This document shows positions 18,871 to 33,069 of a stretch of DNA of 64,000 bases, piece after piece. The stretch is taken from contig CACDOH010000004.1 of assembly GCA_902554325.1 (NCBI GenBank), forward strand, positions 1-64,000, written 5' to 3'. A program made the translations under genes and the position numbers. This DNA comes from an uncultured Pelagibacteraceae bacterium (GTDB lineage: Bacteria; Pseudomonadota; Alphaproteobacteria; Pelagibacterales; AG-422-B15). Every line of letters begins with the position of its first letter. Position 1 is the stretch's first letter. A model generated the notes under the pieces. That model was not told the origin of the DNA. It saw only the letters and a program-made list of their open reading frames with translations, and searched no databases.

Positions 18871-19326
18871 TTATTTACCAGTGGATCCAAATCCACCTTG
18901 ACCTCGAGTAGTGTCATCTAAATTGTTAACTTGTTTAAATTCTACTTTAGTGACGTTTGAGAAAATCATTTGAGCAATTCTATCTAGAGGACGAACAATA
19001 AATTTTTCTTTACTTAAATTTATTAATATTACTTTTATTTCTCCTCTGTAATCACTATCAATAGTACCTGGTGTATTCAAAACAGTTATTCCGTGTTTAA
19101 AAGCAAGGCCAGACCTTGGTCTTACCTGGGCTTCCATGCCTGTCGGCATTGAAACTGAAATTCCACATGCAATTATTTCTTTTTCCCATGGGGGAATTGT
19201 AATATCATTTTTTATTGAGGCACATAAATCAACTCCTGAAGCCTCTTCTGACTGATACTTAGGCAATTCAAAGTTTTCAATATCAGATATTTTTTTAATG
19301 AATATAGAATTTTTTTGAGTGGACAA
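18871..19326 (-). CDS. dut: dUTP diphosphatase (trimeric)
   Basis: Hydrolyses dUTP to dUMP and keeps uracil out of DNA. The five trimeric dUTPase motifs are visible: ASGVDLCA (I), RPRSGLAFKHGI (II), NTPGTIDSDYRGE (III), RPLDRIAQMIFS (IV) and the C-terminal RGQGGFGSTG (V). The 151 residues are normal. It is the last gene of the minus-strand ubiE-ubiB-coaBC-dut run, 4 bases after coaBC. The coaBC-dut pairing is common in proteobacteria. Confidence 0.96.
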   Translation of the reverse strand: MSTQKNSIFIKKISDIENFELPKYQSEEASGVDLCASIKNDITIPPWEKEIIACGISVSMPTGMEAQVRPRSGLAFKHGITVLNTPGTIDSDYRGEIKVILINLSKEKFIVRPLDRIAQMIFSNVTKVEFKQVNNLDDTTRGQGGFGSTGK

Positions 19327-19330
19327 GTTT

Positions 19331-20530
19331 CTAACTTTTTAGATGCTGAACTATCTTATGAGATAATTTTTCAGCAACTTCCTCTTTTCGCATCTGTTTC
19401 CAGTTTTCGGTTTCAGATTTAGATATAAAATGAATCTCATTTGTATCTTTACCAATAACTTGTCCGTTTGAAACATTATTGCCGAGAATCCAATCACAGC
19501 CCTTTTTTTCCAATTTAATTTTTGAATTTTCCTCTAGTTTTTCAGTTTCAGCTGCAAAGCCAACTACAAGGTCTGGTCTCTTATCATTACGTTTACTTAA
19601 TCTAGATAAAATATCTGGATTCTCTTCTAATGTGATGTCTAAACTTGAACCGTTTTTCTTAATTTTGGTTTCACTTTGTTTTATAACTTTATAATCAGCA
19701 ACTGCAGCAGCACAGATAGCAATATTTACAGGTAACGCTTTATCGCATTCGAACATCATTTCATCAGCCGATGACACATGAACAATCTTATCAACATTTG
19801 GATCAGATAATTTAGTTGGTCCAGAGATTAAAGTTGTATGAGCACCCAATGATGATAATTTTTCTGCAATTGTGTAGCCCTGCTTCCCAGAAGATTCGTT
19901 GGAAATAAATCTTACAGGATCAATCATTTCTTTTGTTGGCCCAGATGTAACAAGAGCTGAGAAATCTCTAAGTGGTTTGAAATCTAAACCATTAATAAAA
20001 TCAATTGTATATTTTATAATTTCACTCGGTTCACTCATTCGGCCTTCACCATATTCCCCGCAAGCCATTTCACCATTTTCTGGTCCAACAAATTTTATGC
20101 CATCATTCCTTAGAGTTTGAATATTTCTTTGTGTTGCATTATTAAGCCACATTCTTACATTCATTGCTGGTGCAACAATAATGGGTTTATTTGTAGCCAC
20201 CAAAACAGTTGATGCTAAATCGTCTGTATTCCCATACGCAATTTTGGACATGATGTTTGCTGTTGCAGGCGCAACAAGAATGACGTCAGCTTGTCTGGAA
20301 AGTTGTATATGACCCATTTCATGTTCATCAGTTAAGTTGAATAGATCTGCATAAACCTTATTTTCTGATAAGCTCTCAATGGATAAGGGTGTTACAAATT
20401 CTGAACCTGATTTTGTTAGAATACAAGTAACATCAATGTTATTGGCTTTAAGGCCCCTTATTATTTCAAGCGATTTATAAGCGGCAATACCACCAGTAAT
20501 GATTAACAGTACCTTTTTTGTTTTATTCAT
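19331..20530 (-). CDS. coaBC: Bifunctional phosphopantothenoylcysteine decarboxylase/synthetase
   Basis: Two coenzyme A steps in one polypeptide. The CoaC flavoprotein half (about 1-180) has IITGGIAAYKSLEIIRG, VAPATANIMSKIAYG and the PAMNVRMW substrate motif. The CoaB ligase half (about 185-399) has VTSGPTKEMIDPVRFISNESSGKQG and the conserved KIKK...LEENPDIL segment. The 399 residues are complete. A 60-base gap separates it from ubiB upstream. Confidence 0.96.
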   Translation of the reverse strand: MNKTKKVLLIITGGIAAYKSLEIIRGLKANNIDVTCILTKSGSEFVTPLSIESLSENKVYADLFNLTDEHEMGHIQLSRQADVILVAPATANIMSKIAYGNTDDLASTVLVATNKPIIVAPAMNVRMWLNNATQRNIQTLRNDGIKFVGPENGEMACGEYGEGRMSEPSEIIKYTIDFINGLDFKPLRDFSALVTSGPTKEMIDPVRFISNESSGKQGYTIAEKLSSLGAHTTLISGPTKLSDPNVDKIVHVSSADEMMFECDKALPVNIAICAAAVADYKVIKQSETKIKKNGSSLDITLEENPDILSRLSKRNDKRPDLVVGFAAETEKLEENSKIKLEKKGCDWILGNNVSNGQVIGKDTNEIHFISKSETENWKQMRKEEVAEKLSHKIVQHLKS

Positions 20531-20590
20531 TCCGTAGAGTTATACTTTTTTGTTTATCTTGAAAAGTAAATACAATTATAAAAAAGTATT

Positions 20591-22126
20591 CTATATCAAT
20601 GATATAATTAAAGCCAAGCTTGAAATTAAGACCATTCCACCAATTATAAAGTACTTTCTATTAGTCTTTTGGGGCGTATTATCTGAATTGCCTTCAGTGA
20701 TAATATTAAAAGCTTGATCGGCTCTTGAGATAAAATCAGGAATATCAGGCATTTTACGTGCAATACTTTGAAGCGTTTCCTGTGTTTGTTTTAATCTATT
20801 TTTTATTCCCAGTTCATCTTTAAGCCAAGTTTCTATTTCAGGTTTAGAAACTTCCCAGAAATTTATTTCAGGATCCAGTTTTCTTGCTACGCCCTCAACA
20901 GTAATCATAGTTTTTTGCAGCAAAAGAAGTTGAGGTTGTAAAAACATATTAAATTGTTCTGTTATATCAAAAAGTTGAATTAATACATTGCCCATAGAAA
21001 TATTTTTTGCTTTTTGATTAATTATAGGCTCGCCAATTGACCTCAAAGCTTGTGAAAAGTCTTCAGTAGATTGACTTTTATCAATTAGTCCAGCTTCTTG
21101 ATGAATTTTAGCTATCAAATAATAATCTTGCTTTATAAATCCGTAAATAATTTCTGCTAGGTAAGATCTATTCTTCTTATCAAGCCTTCCCATAATTCCA
21201 AAGTCAACTGCAAGTAAATTTCCATTTTTATTTAAAAATAAATTACCTTGATGAAGATCTGCATGGAAATAACCGTCTCTGATTGACTGTCTTAAAAAAT
21301 TTACTATTAAATTCTCAGCTGATTTTTTGATATCATAATTATTTTCATTAAGTTTTTCGATTTTATCTGCTGGGATTCCATTAATTTTCTCCATGGTAAG
21401 TATTTTTTGAGTAATTTTTTCCCAATAAACTAGTGGGACATAAAAACTCCCGTCTAATTGAGTATTCTCTCTAAGTTCTGATGCAGCTGCTGCCTCATAT
21501 CTCAAGTCCAGTTCAAACTTAATCACTTCTTTTGCTTTTTTGATAATTGAATTAGGCCTTAACCTCTCAAATTCCTTAAAATTCTCCATGAAAGAAGTCA
21601 GCCATTCTAGGCGTGACATTTCTTGTTCTATGATTTTTTCAATTTGAGGTCTGAGTATTTTAACCGCTACTTCAGTTTCAATCCCATTATTATTTATTTT
21701 TGCAAAGTGAACTTGAGCTATAGATGCTGCAGCAATTGGTTCGCTAAAATCAGTAAATACTTTATCTATAGTTGTTCCAAACTCACTTTCTACAATTTTA
21801 ATTGCAATATCTTTTGAAAAAGGTGGTAAATTATCTCTTAAAATAGACAAGTCATCTGCAATATTATTTCCAACAATGTCTGGCCGTGTTGAAATTAGCT
21901 GGCCCAATTTGACGAAAGAGGGGCCTAGCTCATTTAACGCTTTAGCAACCCTAACTCCGTCTGAGTCATTCATTAGTTCTTTATTTTTAGAAACTCCTAT
22001 AGACAAAAGTTGAGTGATTATTGTGTAAATAATTCTGTATCTCACATTTTGACCTATTAGTCGTAATATGTCGTGTGCTTTAAATATTCTGATTATCTTC
22101 AATAGAAAAAAAAAATTATTTATCAT
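20591..22126 (-). CDS. ubiB: UbiB-family protein kinase-like ubiquinone factor
   Basis: Atypical kinase/ATPase of the ABC1/ADCK family that supports ubiquinone synthesis at the membrane. The hallmark KxGQ motif is in FVKLGQLISTRPD. QVHFAKI, ADLHQGNLF and LAVDFGIMG provide the remaining family motifs. One hydrophobic helix lies at the C-terminal end (YFIIGGMVLISSLALIISLI), anchoring it to the inner membrane. It is 511 residues and overlaps the ubiE stop by 4 bases, as expected for a coupled quinone pair. Confidence 0.94.
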   Translation of the reverse strand: MINNFFFLLKIIRIFKAHDILRLIGQNVRYRIIYTIITQLLSIGVSKNKELMNDSDGVRVAKALNELGPSFVKLGQLISTRPDIVGNNIADDLSILRDNLPPFSKDIAIKIVESEFGTTIDKVFTDFSEPIAAASIAQVHFAKINNNGIETEVAVKILRPQIEKIIEQEMSRLEWLTSFMENFKEFERLRPNSIIKKAKEVIKFELDLRYEAAAASELRENTQLDGSFYVPLVYWEKITQKILTMEKINGIPADKIEKLNENNYDIKKSAENLIVNFLRQSIRDGYFHADLHQGNLFLNKNGNLLAVDFGIMGRLDKKNRSYLAEIIYGFIKQDYYLIAKIHQEAGLIDKSQSTEDFSQALRSIGEPIINQKAKNISMGNVLIQLFDITEQFNMFLQPQLLLLQKTMITVEGVARKLDPEINFWEVSKPEIETWLKDELGIKNRLKQTQETLQSIARKMPDIPDFISRADQAFNIITEGNSDNTPQKTNRKYFIIGGMVLISSLALIISLI

Positions 22127-22806
22127 AATTCCTTCTTCTCTGCTGAATGTATTGCAACTACTCCATTTAAAATATTGCGGTAGTTAACTGTTACAAAATC
22201 TGAACTTTTAATTATTTCTAGAAACTCCTCTTGTGATGGAAATTCTTTAATTGTTCTAGTTAAATATTTATAAGGCTCTTCATCCCCAACAATAACTTTT
22301 CCAAATATCGGAATTAATGAAGAATATAAGTTGTATACCTTAGATAAAGATTCATTTTTAACCTTAGAAAATTCAAGACAAAGAAATCTACCACCGGGTT
22401 TCAAAACTCTTTTTGCTTCCTGCAATGACTTTTTAAGATCACTAAAATTTCTAACACCAAAAGAAACTAAATAAGCATCAAAAGTATTATCTTCAAAAGG
22501 CAGTTCCTCAGCTGGTGCGACTACCCACTCAATATCATTTGAATACTGTTTTATTCTTTTTCCTGCTTCAACCATATTTTCATTTGGATCACAGACTATA
22601 GCCTTACCTTTTCCATTAACTCTTTTAAGGAAGCGCCTTGAAATATCTCCTGTGCCACCAGCGACATCAATTATTTTCATTTCTTCACGAGGCGAAAGCC
22701 AATCAATCATTAACTCTTTCCAATACCTATGAACGCCCATAGACATTACATCGTTCATAATATCGTATTTACTCGCAACTGAATTAAAGACTTCTTTTGT
22801 TTCCAT
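22123..22806 (-). CDS. ubiE: Ubiquinone/menaquinone C-methyltransferase
   Basis: SAM-dependent C-methylation of the quinone ring. The N-terminal VFNSVASKYDIMNDVMSMG signature, the SAM motif IIDVAGGTGDISR and the C-terminal GVVAIHSAEKK are all present, in 227 residues. Quinone here is probably ubiquinone, since UbiB is next door and RegB in this window has a ubiquinone-type motif. It is the first gene of the minus-strand run and diverges from mutM across 65 bases. Confidence 0.95.
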   Translation of the reverse strand: METKEVFNSVASKYDIMNDVMSMGVHRYWKELMIDWLSPREEMKIIDVAGGTGDISRRFLKRVNGKGKAIVCDPNENMVEAGKRIKQYSNDIEWVVAPAEELPFEDNTFDAYLVSFGVRNFSDLKKSLQEAKRVLKPGGRFLCLEFSKVKNESLSKVYNLYSSLIPIFGKVIVGDEEPYKYLTRTIKEFPSQEEFLEIIKSSDFVTVNYRNILNGVVAIHSAEKKEL

Positions 22807-22871
22807 CTAATAAATATTTGATAAATTAAGTATCTTTTATTTTATAACTAATAATTAATATATAAAAATAT

Positions 22872-23702
22872 ATGCCTGAGTTGCCTGAAGTTCAAACTGT
22901 AGTTAATGGGATAAAAAGTAAACTTATTGGATTAAAGATCAAAGACACAGAGGTATTTGTCAAAAAACTCAGATATCCTGTACCGATAAACCTAAAAAAT
23001 AAAATTAACAAAAGCTCACTATTAGATGTAGAGAGGCGAGCAAAATACATAATTTTAAGGTTATCGAATTACTATTCTCTTATTATTCACCTCGGTATGT
23101 CCGGAAGAATAATTATTGGTAAAAAAAAAGAACTAAAATCGATTAAACATACACATTTTCAGTTATATTTTTCCAATGATTTAGTATTGCAATTTATAGA
23201 TCCGCGAAGGTTTGGCTGCATATTGCTGAGAGAAACCAGCAAGCTATTGGAAGAAAATATTCTTAAACATTTGGGCGTTGAACCACTTAGCAAATCATTT
23301 AATCAAAATTATTTGTATGAAATTGCTAGCAATAAAGCTTCGTCAATTAAGTCAATAATTATGAACCAAAAGTATATTGTAGGCGTTGGGAATATCTATG
23401 CATCTGAATCTCTATATTTATCAAGAATAAGTCCTTTTAAAATAGGCAACAAACTTACAATATCTGAAAGTGATCGACTAGTACGTTCGATTAAGAGAGT
23501 ACTGAAAAAATCAATTCAAATGGGAGGATCAAGCATCAATGATCATACGATGATTTCTGGCAAGTTAGGCCATTATCAGAATAAACTTCAAGTATACGGA
23601 CGTGATGGGCAAAAATGTAGAAATAAATCTTGTCAGTTGCCCATAATACGCATAGTAATAGCCCAGCGATCGACATTCTACTGTAGTAGCTGTCAAAAAT
23701 AG
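22872..23702 (+). CDS. mutM: Formamidopyrimidine-DNA glycosylase
   Basis: Base-excision repair enzyme for 8-oxoguanine and formamidopyrimidines. It begins with the catalytic PELPEV (Pro1 is exposed after Met removal). It has the H2TH region around VGVGNIYASESLYLSRISPF and a zinc finger at the C-terminus (CRNKSC...FYCSSCQK). Its 276 residues are normal. It lies 15 bases before rpsT and diverges from ubiE, the usual alphaproteobacterial arrangement mutM/ubiE next to rpsT-dnaA. Confidence 0.96.
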   Translation: MPELPEVQTVVNGIKSKLIGLKIKDTEVFVKKLRYPVPINLKNKINKSSLLDVERRAKYIILRLSNYYSLIIHLGMSGRIIIGKKKELKSIKHTHFQLYFSNDLVLQFIDPRRFGCILLRETSKLLEENILKHLGVEPLSKSFNQNYLYEIASNKASSIKSIIMNQKYIVGVGNIYASESLYLSRISPFKIGNKLTISESDRLVRSIKRVLKKSIQMGGSSINDHTMISGKLGHYQNKLQVYGRDGQKCRNKSCQLPIIRIVIAQRSTFYCSSCQK

Positions 23703-23717
23703 TAAACACGAAAGAAT

Positions 23718-23981
23718 ATGGCTAATACTAAATCTGCAAAAGCAAAAATAAGAGAAATATCCAAGAAAACTGATGTAAATAAGTCAGTGAGAAATAGATA
23801 TCGCACCTTTATTAAAAAAGTTGAACTAAATATTGTGAGCGGTGATAAATCGGCAGCAAAAACTGCTCTAAGATCAGCTGAGTCTGAAATGATGTCTGCC
23901 GTGTCAAAAAAGATTGTTCATAAAAACACTGCAGCAAGAAAAATTTCTCGACTATCGAATAAGATAAAATCACTAAAATAG
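23718..23981 (+). CDS. rpsT: Ribosomal protein bS20
   Basis: Small-subunit primary binder of 16S rRNA. The protein is 87 residues, lysine-rich and helical, with the typical MANTKSAKAKIR beginning and KKIVHKNTAARKISRLSNKI ending. It is 15 bases after mutM and upstream of the non-coding gap before dnaA. The rpsT-dnaA order is common in Alphaproteobacteria. Confidence 0.96.
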   Translation: MANTKSAKAKIREISKKTDVNKSVRNRYRTFIKKVELNIVSGDKSAAKTALRSAESEMMSAVSKKIVHKNTAARKISRLSNKIKSLK

Positions 23982-24305
23982 ATTCATCAAACTTTTTCCG
24001 TATGTTAAGGCCCTCAATGGATGTTATCTGGAAACAACAGAGTATAATTTCGTATTAAAATTTAGCATCAAGTAAATAATATTTTTTATTGCGCTTCAAT
24101 TTTAATAACGCTAAATTTACTCAATTAAAAATAATCATTTTAATTATCCAAATTATTTTTTTTTAGGCCTGGGTTCATTGTTCGAATTCAGTAGGTACTT
24201 TTTGGAACAGTTTCTTCCAAATGAAAAAAAGTGCAAAAAAAAATTATGCTTTTATCTAAAATTGGATACAATTTTAATGAGTAAAATTGAGGGAGTTCAT
24301 AATTA
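23982..24305. other. 324-base non-coding gap upstream of dnaA (possible origin/regulatory region)
   Basis: This is the longest gap in the window and is very AT-rich. I see one near-match DnaA box, TTATCCAAA (24144-24152, 8 of 9 to TTATCCACA), a weaker TTATCTAAA (24252-24260), and a perfect 7-7-7 inverted repeat TTTGGAA-CAGTTTC-TTCCAAA (24201-24221). There are also 9-bp arms AAATTTAGC...GCTAAATTT about 40 bases apart, and a possible -10 TACAAT (24267-24272) before the GGGAG ribosome site of dnaA. The content fits a dnaA promoter with autoregulation. An origin of replication is possible but not shown. Confidence 0.45.
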
Positions 24306-25718
24306 ATGTTTCAAGATCTAGAAAATGCACAGCCCTCAAAATCTAGCATTCGAGATCAATGGAATATTGTTTTAAAAAAACTTAATTCTGAATATGGAAA
24401 TGAAATATTCAATAGCTGGATAAAAAATATATCTATAAAAAACTTAGACAGCGATATTATATATTTTACAGTTCCAACAAGGTTTATCAGAGACTGGATC
24501 ACTTCACATTATTTAGATAAGATTATTTATTTTTTAAATCAAGAAAATCCTGATATTAAACGAGTAAAAATTAGCATAGATAATGCACTTACCTCGAATA
24601 TGCTTAACCTAAATAAGGATATATCTTCTGAAAATAATCAGATTAAGGCCTCATTTAATTCAAATTCATCAGACGATTGGCCTTTAGATGAGAGATTCAC
24701 TTTTGATAAATTTATAACTGGTCCTACCAATGAACTTGCCTTTGCATCAGCCAAGAGACTTTGCTCGGATGATACATATGAATTTAATCCACTTTATGTT
24801 TATGGTGGAGTGGGACTAGGCAAAACACACCTTCTACATGCTATAGCCTGGCAGATAAGCGAAGAGAAAGTAAACACTAAAGTACTTTATCTATCAGCTG
24901 AACGATTTATGTTTCAGTTTATAAAATCACTTAGGCAAAAAGACACGATGACTTTTAAGCAGAAATTTAGATCTGCTGATGTTTTAATCATAGACGACAT
25001 TCAGTTTATGATTGGAAAAAATTCTACTCAAGAAGAATTTTTTCACACTTTTAATTCATTATTAGATTTGAATAAAAGAGTTATCATATCTGCAGATAGA
25101 TCTCCAAGTGAACTCAGCAGTTTTGATGATCGTATGAAGTCAAGATTATCAGGAGGTTTAGTTGTTGATATAATGCCAACAACATATGAATTGAGATATT
25201 CGATAATAAAAAATAAGTATAGTGAATTAAGAGAAAAAAATAAAAATAGTACTTTTGAACTTGATGCAAATATTTTAGAATTTTTAGCTAAAACAATAAC
25301 ATCAAATATAAGAGAACTAGAAGGTGCTTTAAATAAAGTATTCACTTTTTCAAATATATTAGGAAAAAAGATTGATATCGAATTAACAAAATCAGTTCTT
25401 AAAGATTTGCTTAAATCTAGCAATCGAAGAATAACAATCGATGAGATTCAAAATAAGGTTGCAAGTTACTTTAATATTAAAATTGATGATCTTATTTCAA
25501 GTAGAAGGATCAGAACTTTTGCTCGACCAAGACAGGTGGCGATGTACCTTACAAAAAAATTGACCACTAGATCCTTGCCAGAGATTGGTAGAAAATTTGG
25601 AGGCAGAGACCATACAACTGTAATACATGCAGTTAAAAAGATTGAAGAATTAAAACAGAATAATCCAAAATTTGATGAGGATATTAATTTAATAACCCAG
25701 ATGATCACATCAGTTTAG
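24306..25718 (+). CDS. dnaA: Chromosomal replication initiator DnaA
   Basis: AAA+ initiator that melts oriC. Domain I (1-90), a short linker domain II, the AAA+ domain III with Walker A YGGVGLGKTHLLHA and Walker B VLIIDDIQFM, and domain IV with the DnaA-box signature GRDHTTVIHAV. Its 470 residues are complete, with a GGGAG ribosome site. It heads dnaA-dnaN-recF-gyrB. This cluster, rarely intact in Alphaproteobacteria with larger genomes, is retained here in ancestral order. Confidence 0.97.
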   Translation: MFQDLENAQPSKSSIRDQWNIVLKKLNSEYGNEIFNSWIKNISIKNLDSDIIYFTVPTRFIRDWITSHYLDKIIYFLNQENPDIKRVKISIDNALTSNMLNLNKDISSENNQIKASFNSNSSDDWPLDERFTFDKFITGPTNELAFASAKRLCSDDTYEFNPLYVYGGVGLGKTHLLHAIAWQISEEKVNTKVLYLSAERFMFQFIKSLRQKDTMTFKQKFRSADVLIIDDIQFMIGKNSTQEEFFHTFNSLLDLNKRVIISADRSPSELSSFDDRMKSRLSGGLVVDIMPTTYELRYSIIKNKYSELREKNKNSTFELDANILEFLAKTITSNIRELEGALNKVFTFSNILGKKIDIELTKSVLKDLLKSSNRRITIDEIQNKVASYFNIKIDDLISSRRIRTFARPRQVAMYLTKKLTTRSLPEIGRKFGGRDHTTVIHAVKKIEELKQNNPKFDEDINLITQMITSV

Positions 25719-25781
25719 TTATTTTCATATTATTCAAAAAATTGAAGAAATATGTTACAGTAATAATAATCAATTAGATTT

Positions 25782-26909
25782 ATGGAAATTAAAGCAAACA
25801 GTTCTGACCTTTTAAAAGCTCTAAACCATATACATGGAATTGTTGAGGTTAGACATACATTACCAATATTATCTAATATTGTATTATCTGCAGAAAACAA
25901 CGAGCTTAGCCTATCCTCTACTAATCTAGATATTTTTTGTTCCGACAAAATAGATGCAGAAATAGTGAACTCAGGGGAAATTTCTGTTCCTGCAATAACT
26001 TTCTTTGAAATTGTTAAAAGATTGCCTTCTGGATCAGATGTAATACTGACTATGGGTGATGAAGACACAGAGCTAATATTAAAGTGTGGAAGGTCTAAAT
26101 TTAATCTTTCCACGTTAAAAACTGAGGACTTTCCAATACTTTCAGATAAAAATTTATCTACTAATTTTGTAATTAGCGCTGACGAACTAAGCAGGATGAT
26201 AGATAAAACAAAGTTTGCGATATCTAATGAAGAAACAAGATACTATTTAAATGGTATTTTTTTTCACAAAGCAGAGAGTAATTCTATTAAATTTTTAAGA
26301 GCCGTAGCTACTGATGGACATCGATTGGCTCAATACGATATTCCTCTTCCACAAGGTGCTGAAGAAATTACTGGAATAATCATCCCTAAAAAAACAGTTT
26401 TTGAATTAAGAAAGGTATTAGATGATGCTGATGGTGACGTAAGCGTATCTTTAAACGAAAATAAAATTAAGTTCTCATTTAATAATTTGAAAATAATATC
26501 AAAAGTAATTGACGGCACTTTTCCTGATTATACAAAAGTTATTCCTCAAAATAATGATAAAAAATTTAAAACAAATAATTCTGAACTTAAAAATGCTATT
26601 GATAGAGTATCAGCTGTAGCAATTAATGAGGAAACAAAATCAAAGGCAATTAAATTAACAATTGAAAATAATAAACTAAACCTCAGTGTTGAAAGTCAAT
26701 CTAAGGGATCCGCAAAAGAAGAGATTGATATTAGTTATAGTAATGAAAAAGTTGATATTGGTTTTAATTCTAGGTATCTACTGGATATCTGTAATGAGGT
26801 TGATGGTGATGAAATAGATGTAAACTTACTCGATTCAATATCACCTGCTATTATTTTAGATAAAACTGATGAACATTTATTCTTTGTTTTAATGCCAATG
26901 CGTATTTGA
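25782..26909 (+). CDS. dnaN: DNA polymerase III beta sliding clamp
   Basis: Ring-shaped processivity factor. The three repeated clamp folds cover 375 residues. Family segments include LPILSNIVLSA, ATDGHRLAQYDIPLP and the C-terminal hydrophobic-pocket end HLFFVLMPMRI. It lies 63 bases after dnaA, and the stop TGA overlaps the recF ATG region with no spacing. PolA and UmuC elsewhere in this window are expected clients of the clamp. Confidence 0.96.
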   Translation: MEIKANSSDLLKALNHIHGIVEVRHTLPILSNIVLSAENNELSLSSTNLDIFCSDKIDAEIVNSGEISVPAITFFEIVKRLPSGSDVILTMGDEDTELILKCGRSKFNLSTLKTEDFPILSDKNLSTNFVISADELSRMIDKTKFAISNEETRYYLNGIFFHKAESNSIKFLRAVATDGHRLAQYDIPLPQGAEEITGIIIPKKTVFELRKVLDDADGDVSVSLNENKIKFSFNNLKIISKVIDGTFPDYTKVIPQNNDKKFKTNNSELKNAIDRVSAVAINEETKSKAIKLTIENNKLNLSVESQSKGSAKEEIDISYSNEKVDIGFNSRYLLDICNEVDGDEIDVNLLDSISPAIILDKTDEHLFFVLMPMRI

Positions 26910-31148
<4,239 letters not shown>

Positions 31149-31166
<18 letters not shown>

Positions 31167-32513
31167 AATACAACTATAAATTATTATATAAATATTTTAA
31201 CTTTAAAATTTACTTTGAATAATTCTCTTGAGCTATCACAAAATGAAGACATTAACTTACGATTAAGAACACTAAATCTTATTCGTTGGATAGCAGTGCT
31301 TGGCCAATTCTCTGCTGTCGTTATTGCTTTTTTTTATTTCCAGATAGTTTTTAATATTTATATCTGTATTTTATTAATCTTACTTAGCGTAACTCTTAAT
31401 ATAGCTGTAAGCGTTTTATATCCTCTGACAAAAATTCTAAACTATAATGAAACCTTCTTTTATTTGGTTTTTGATCTAATCCAATTAGTCTCACTATTGT
31501 ATTTAACTGGAGGACTAACAAACCCTTTCTGTGTTTTGATATTAGCACCACTTGTAATTGCAGCCACATATTTAGATTTTAGAAGAACGGTTCTGATAAC
31601 AGTGGTTGCAATCATCTCCCTCAATTTTTTAGCTTATTATTACTTTCCTCTTGAAAGCATAACCCTTGGGATAGGTAAAGATGATTTTTCAGGATTTGAA
31701 ATATTTTTAATCTGGTCAGCCTTAGTAATTACTTCAATCTTTATAACAGCCTACTGTTTTAGAGTTGCAGATGACTCAAGGAAAACAAGACAGGCTCTAA
31801 GACAATCTCAATTATCGTTATCCAATGAAGAACAAGTCTCTGCTTTAATGAGTTTAACAGCAGCAGCTGTTCATGAACTTGGAACACCACTATCAACAAT
31901 TTCAATCATCAATAAGGAATTAGTTAACAATAACAAAGATGGAGTCTTAGGTGAGGACTTATTGGTTATCCAGTCTCAACTAGAGCGGTGTAAAGAAATA
32001 TTAGAACGACTGAGATCAAATGATTTATCTGATAAAAGTAATGAATTTATCAATCAATTAAATTTTGTCCGCTTAATAAATGAAATTGTTTCACCGTATG
32101 ATAATGATAAAATAAAATTTGATATATTTTTTGATGACTATTTTGAGAGAGATAAAGTTGTTATACCCAGATCTGCTGAATTAGTACACTCACTAACTAA
32201 TATCATAGATAATGCATTTAAGTATGCCATAAATTCTGTAGAAATCATTCTAAAAAATGAGCAGGAAAAAATCATAATAGAAATCGTCGATGATGGTCCA
32301 GGTTTTGCATCAGAAATTTACCCATTTCTTGGTGAACCATATTTACGGAATAATAGGGATAAAAACAAGGAAGGTCTTGGTTTGGGCTTATTTATTTCAA
32401 AGAACTTACTTGCAAAGTCACTTGGTGAGATTAAGTTCCTTTATAGAAAAAATAAAGGTGGATGTGTTCAGGTAATTTTAATTAAAAGTGCTTTAGGACT
32501 TCAAAATGAATAA
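31149..32513 (+). CDS. regB: Redox sensor histidine kinase RegB/PrrB
   Basis: Membrane kinase that reads quinone redox state and phosphorylates RegA. There are about six membrane helices in the first 205 residues, with the ubiquinone-linked GGLTNPF motif at 121-127 (track numbering). The H-box AAVHELGTPLSTI carries His242, and the redox-active cysteine is in the conserved LERCKEIL segment (Cys281). The ATP-binding end has DNAFKYA, DDGPGF and GLGLGLFIS. The track start is a TTG. A second in-frame TTG at 31215 would remove 22 poorly conserved residues and is also plausible. It overlaps regA by 8 bases. The senC/prrC gene often found between the pair is absent. Confidence 0.93.
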
Positions 32514-33057
32514 TATAGAAGGTAATTTAAATTTGGATAAGTCGTTATTGATACTCGATGATGATGATGTATTCAGAAATAGACTTATCACCGCCATGAA
32601 GAGAAAAGGGTACGAAGCATATGGTGTTGCTTCGGTTAAAGAGGCCAAGTCATCACTATCTGAGAAATTTCCAAAATATGCCGTAGTTGATCTAAGGCTG
32701 GATGATGGAAATGGCTTAGAGATAGTATCTCTACTTTCAAAGCAAAGATCTGATAGTAAAATTGTTATGCTTACTGGGTATGGAAACATTCCAACTGCTG
32801 TAGCAGCTGTGAAGGAAGGAGCCTGCGACTATTTAGCTAAGCCTGCTGATGCAGACGACATTGATGCAGCTTTAAAAGCACCTTATTTATCTAGTCCAGA
32901 GCCCCCAAAAAATCCTATGTCAGCTGATAGAGTAAAATGGGAACATATACTTAGAGTTTATGAGTTGTGCAATCGAAACGTTTCTGAGACAGCTAGAAGA
33001 TTGAAAATGCATCGAAGAACACTCCAAAGAATACTTCAGAAGAAATCACCAAAATAA
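32506..33057 (+). CDS. regA: Response regulator RegA/PrrA/ActR
   Basis: Partner of RegB; activates energy, carbon and respiratory genes in Alphaproteobacteria. The receiver domain has an acidic LILDDDD pocket, phospho-acceptor Asp62 in VVDLRLDDGNGLE, TGYGNIPTA and a conserved Lys in LAKPAD. A proline-rich linker (SSPEPPKNP) leads to a Fis-type helix-turn-helix, NVSETARRLKMHRRTLQRIL, nearly identical to RegA of purple bacteria. Its 183 residues are typical. It overlaps regB and converges with the diiron gene, 12 bases away. Confidence 0.95.
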   Translation: MNNIEGNLNLDKSLLILDDDDVFRNRLITAMKRKGYEAYGVASVKEAKSSLSEKFPKYAVVDLRLDDGNGLEIVSLLSKQRSDSKIVMLTGYGNIPTAVAAVKEGACDYLAKPADADDIDAALKAPYLSSPEPPKNPMSADRVKWEHILRVYELCNRNVSETARRLKMHRRTLQRILQKKSPK

Positions 33058-33069
33058 AATTTATAGAAA

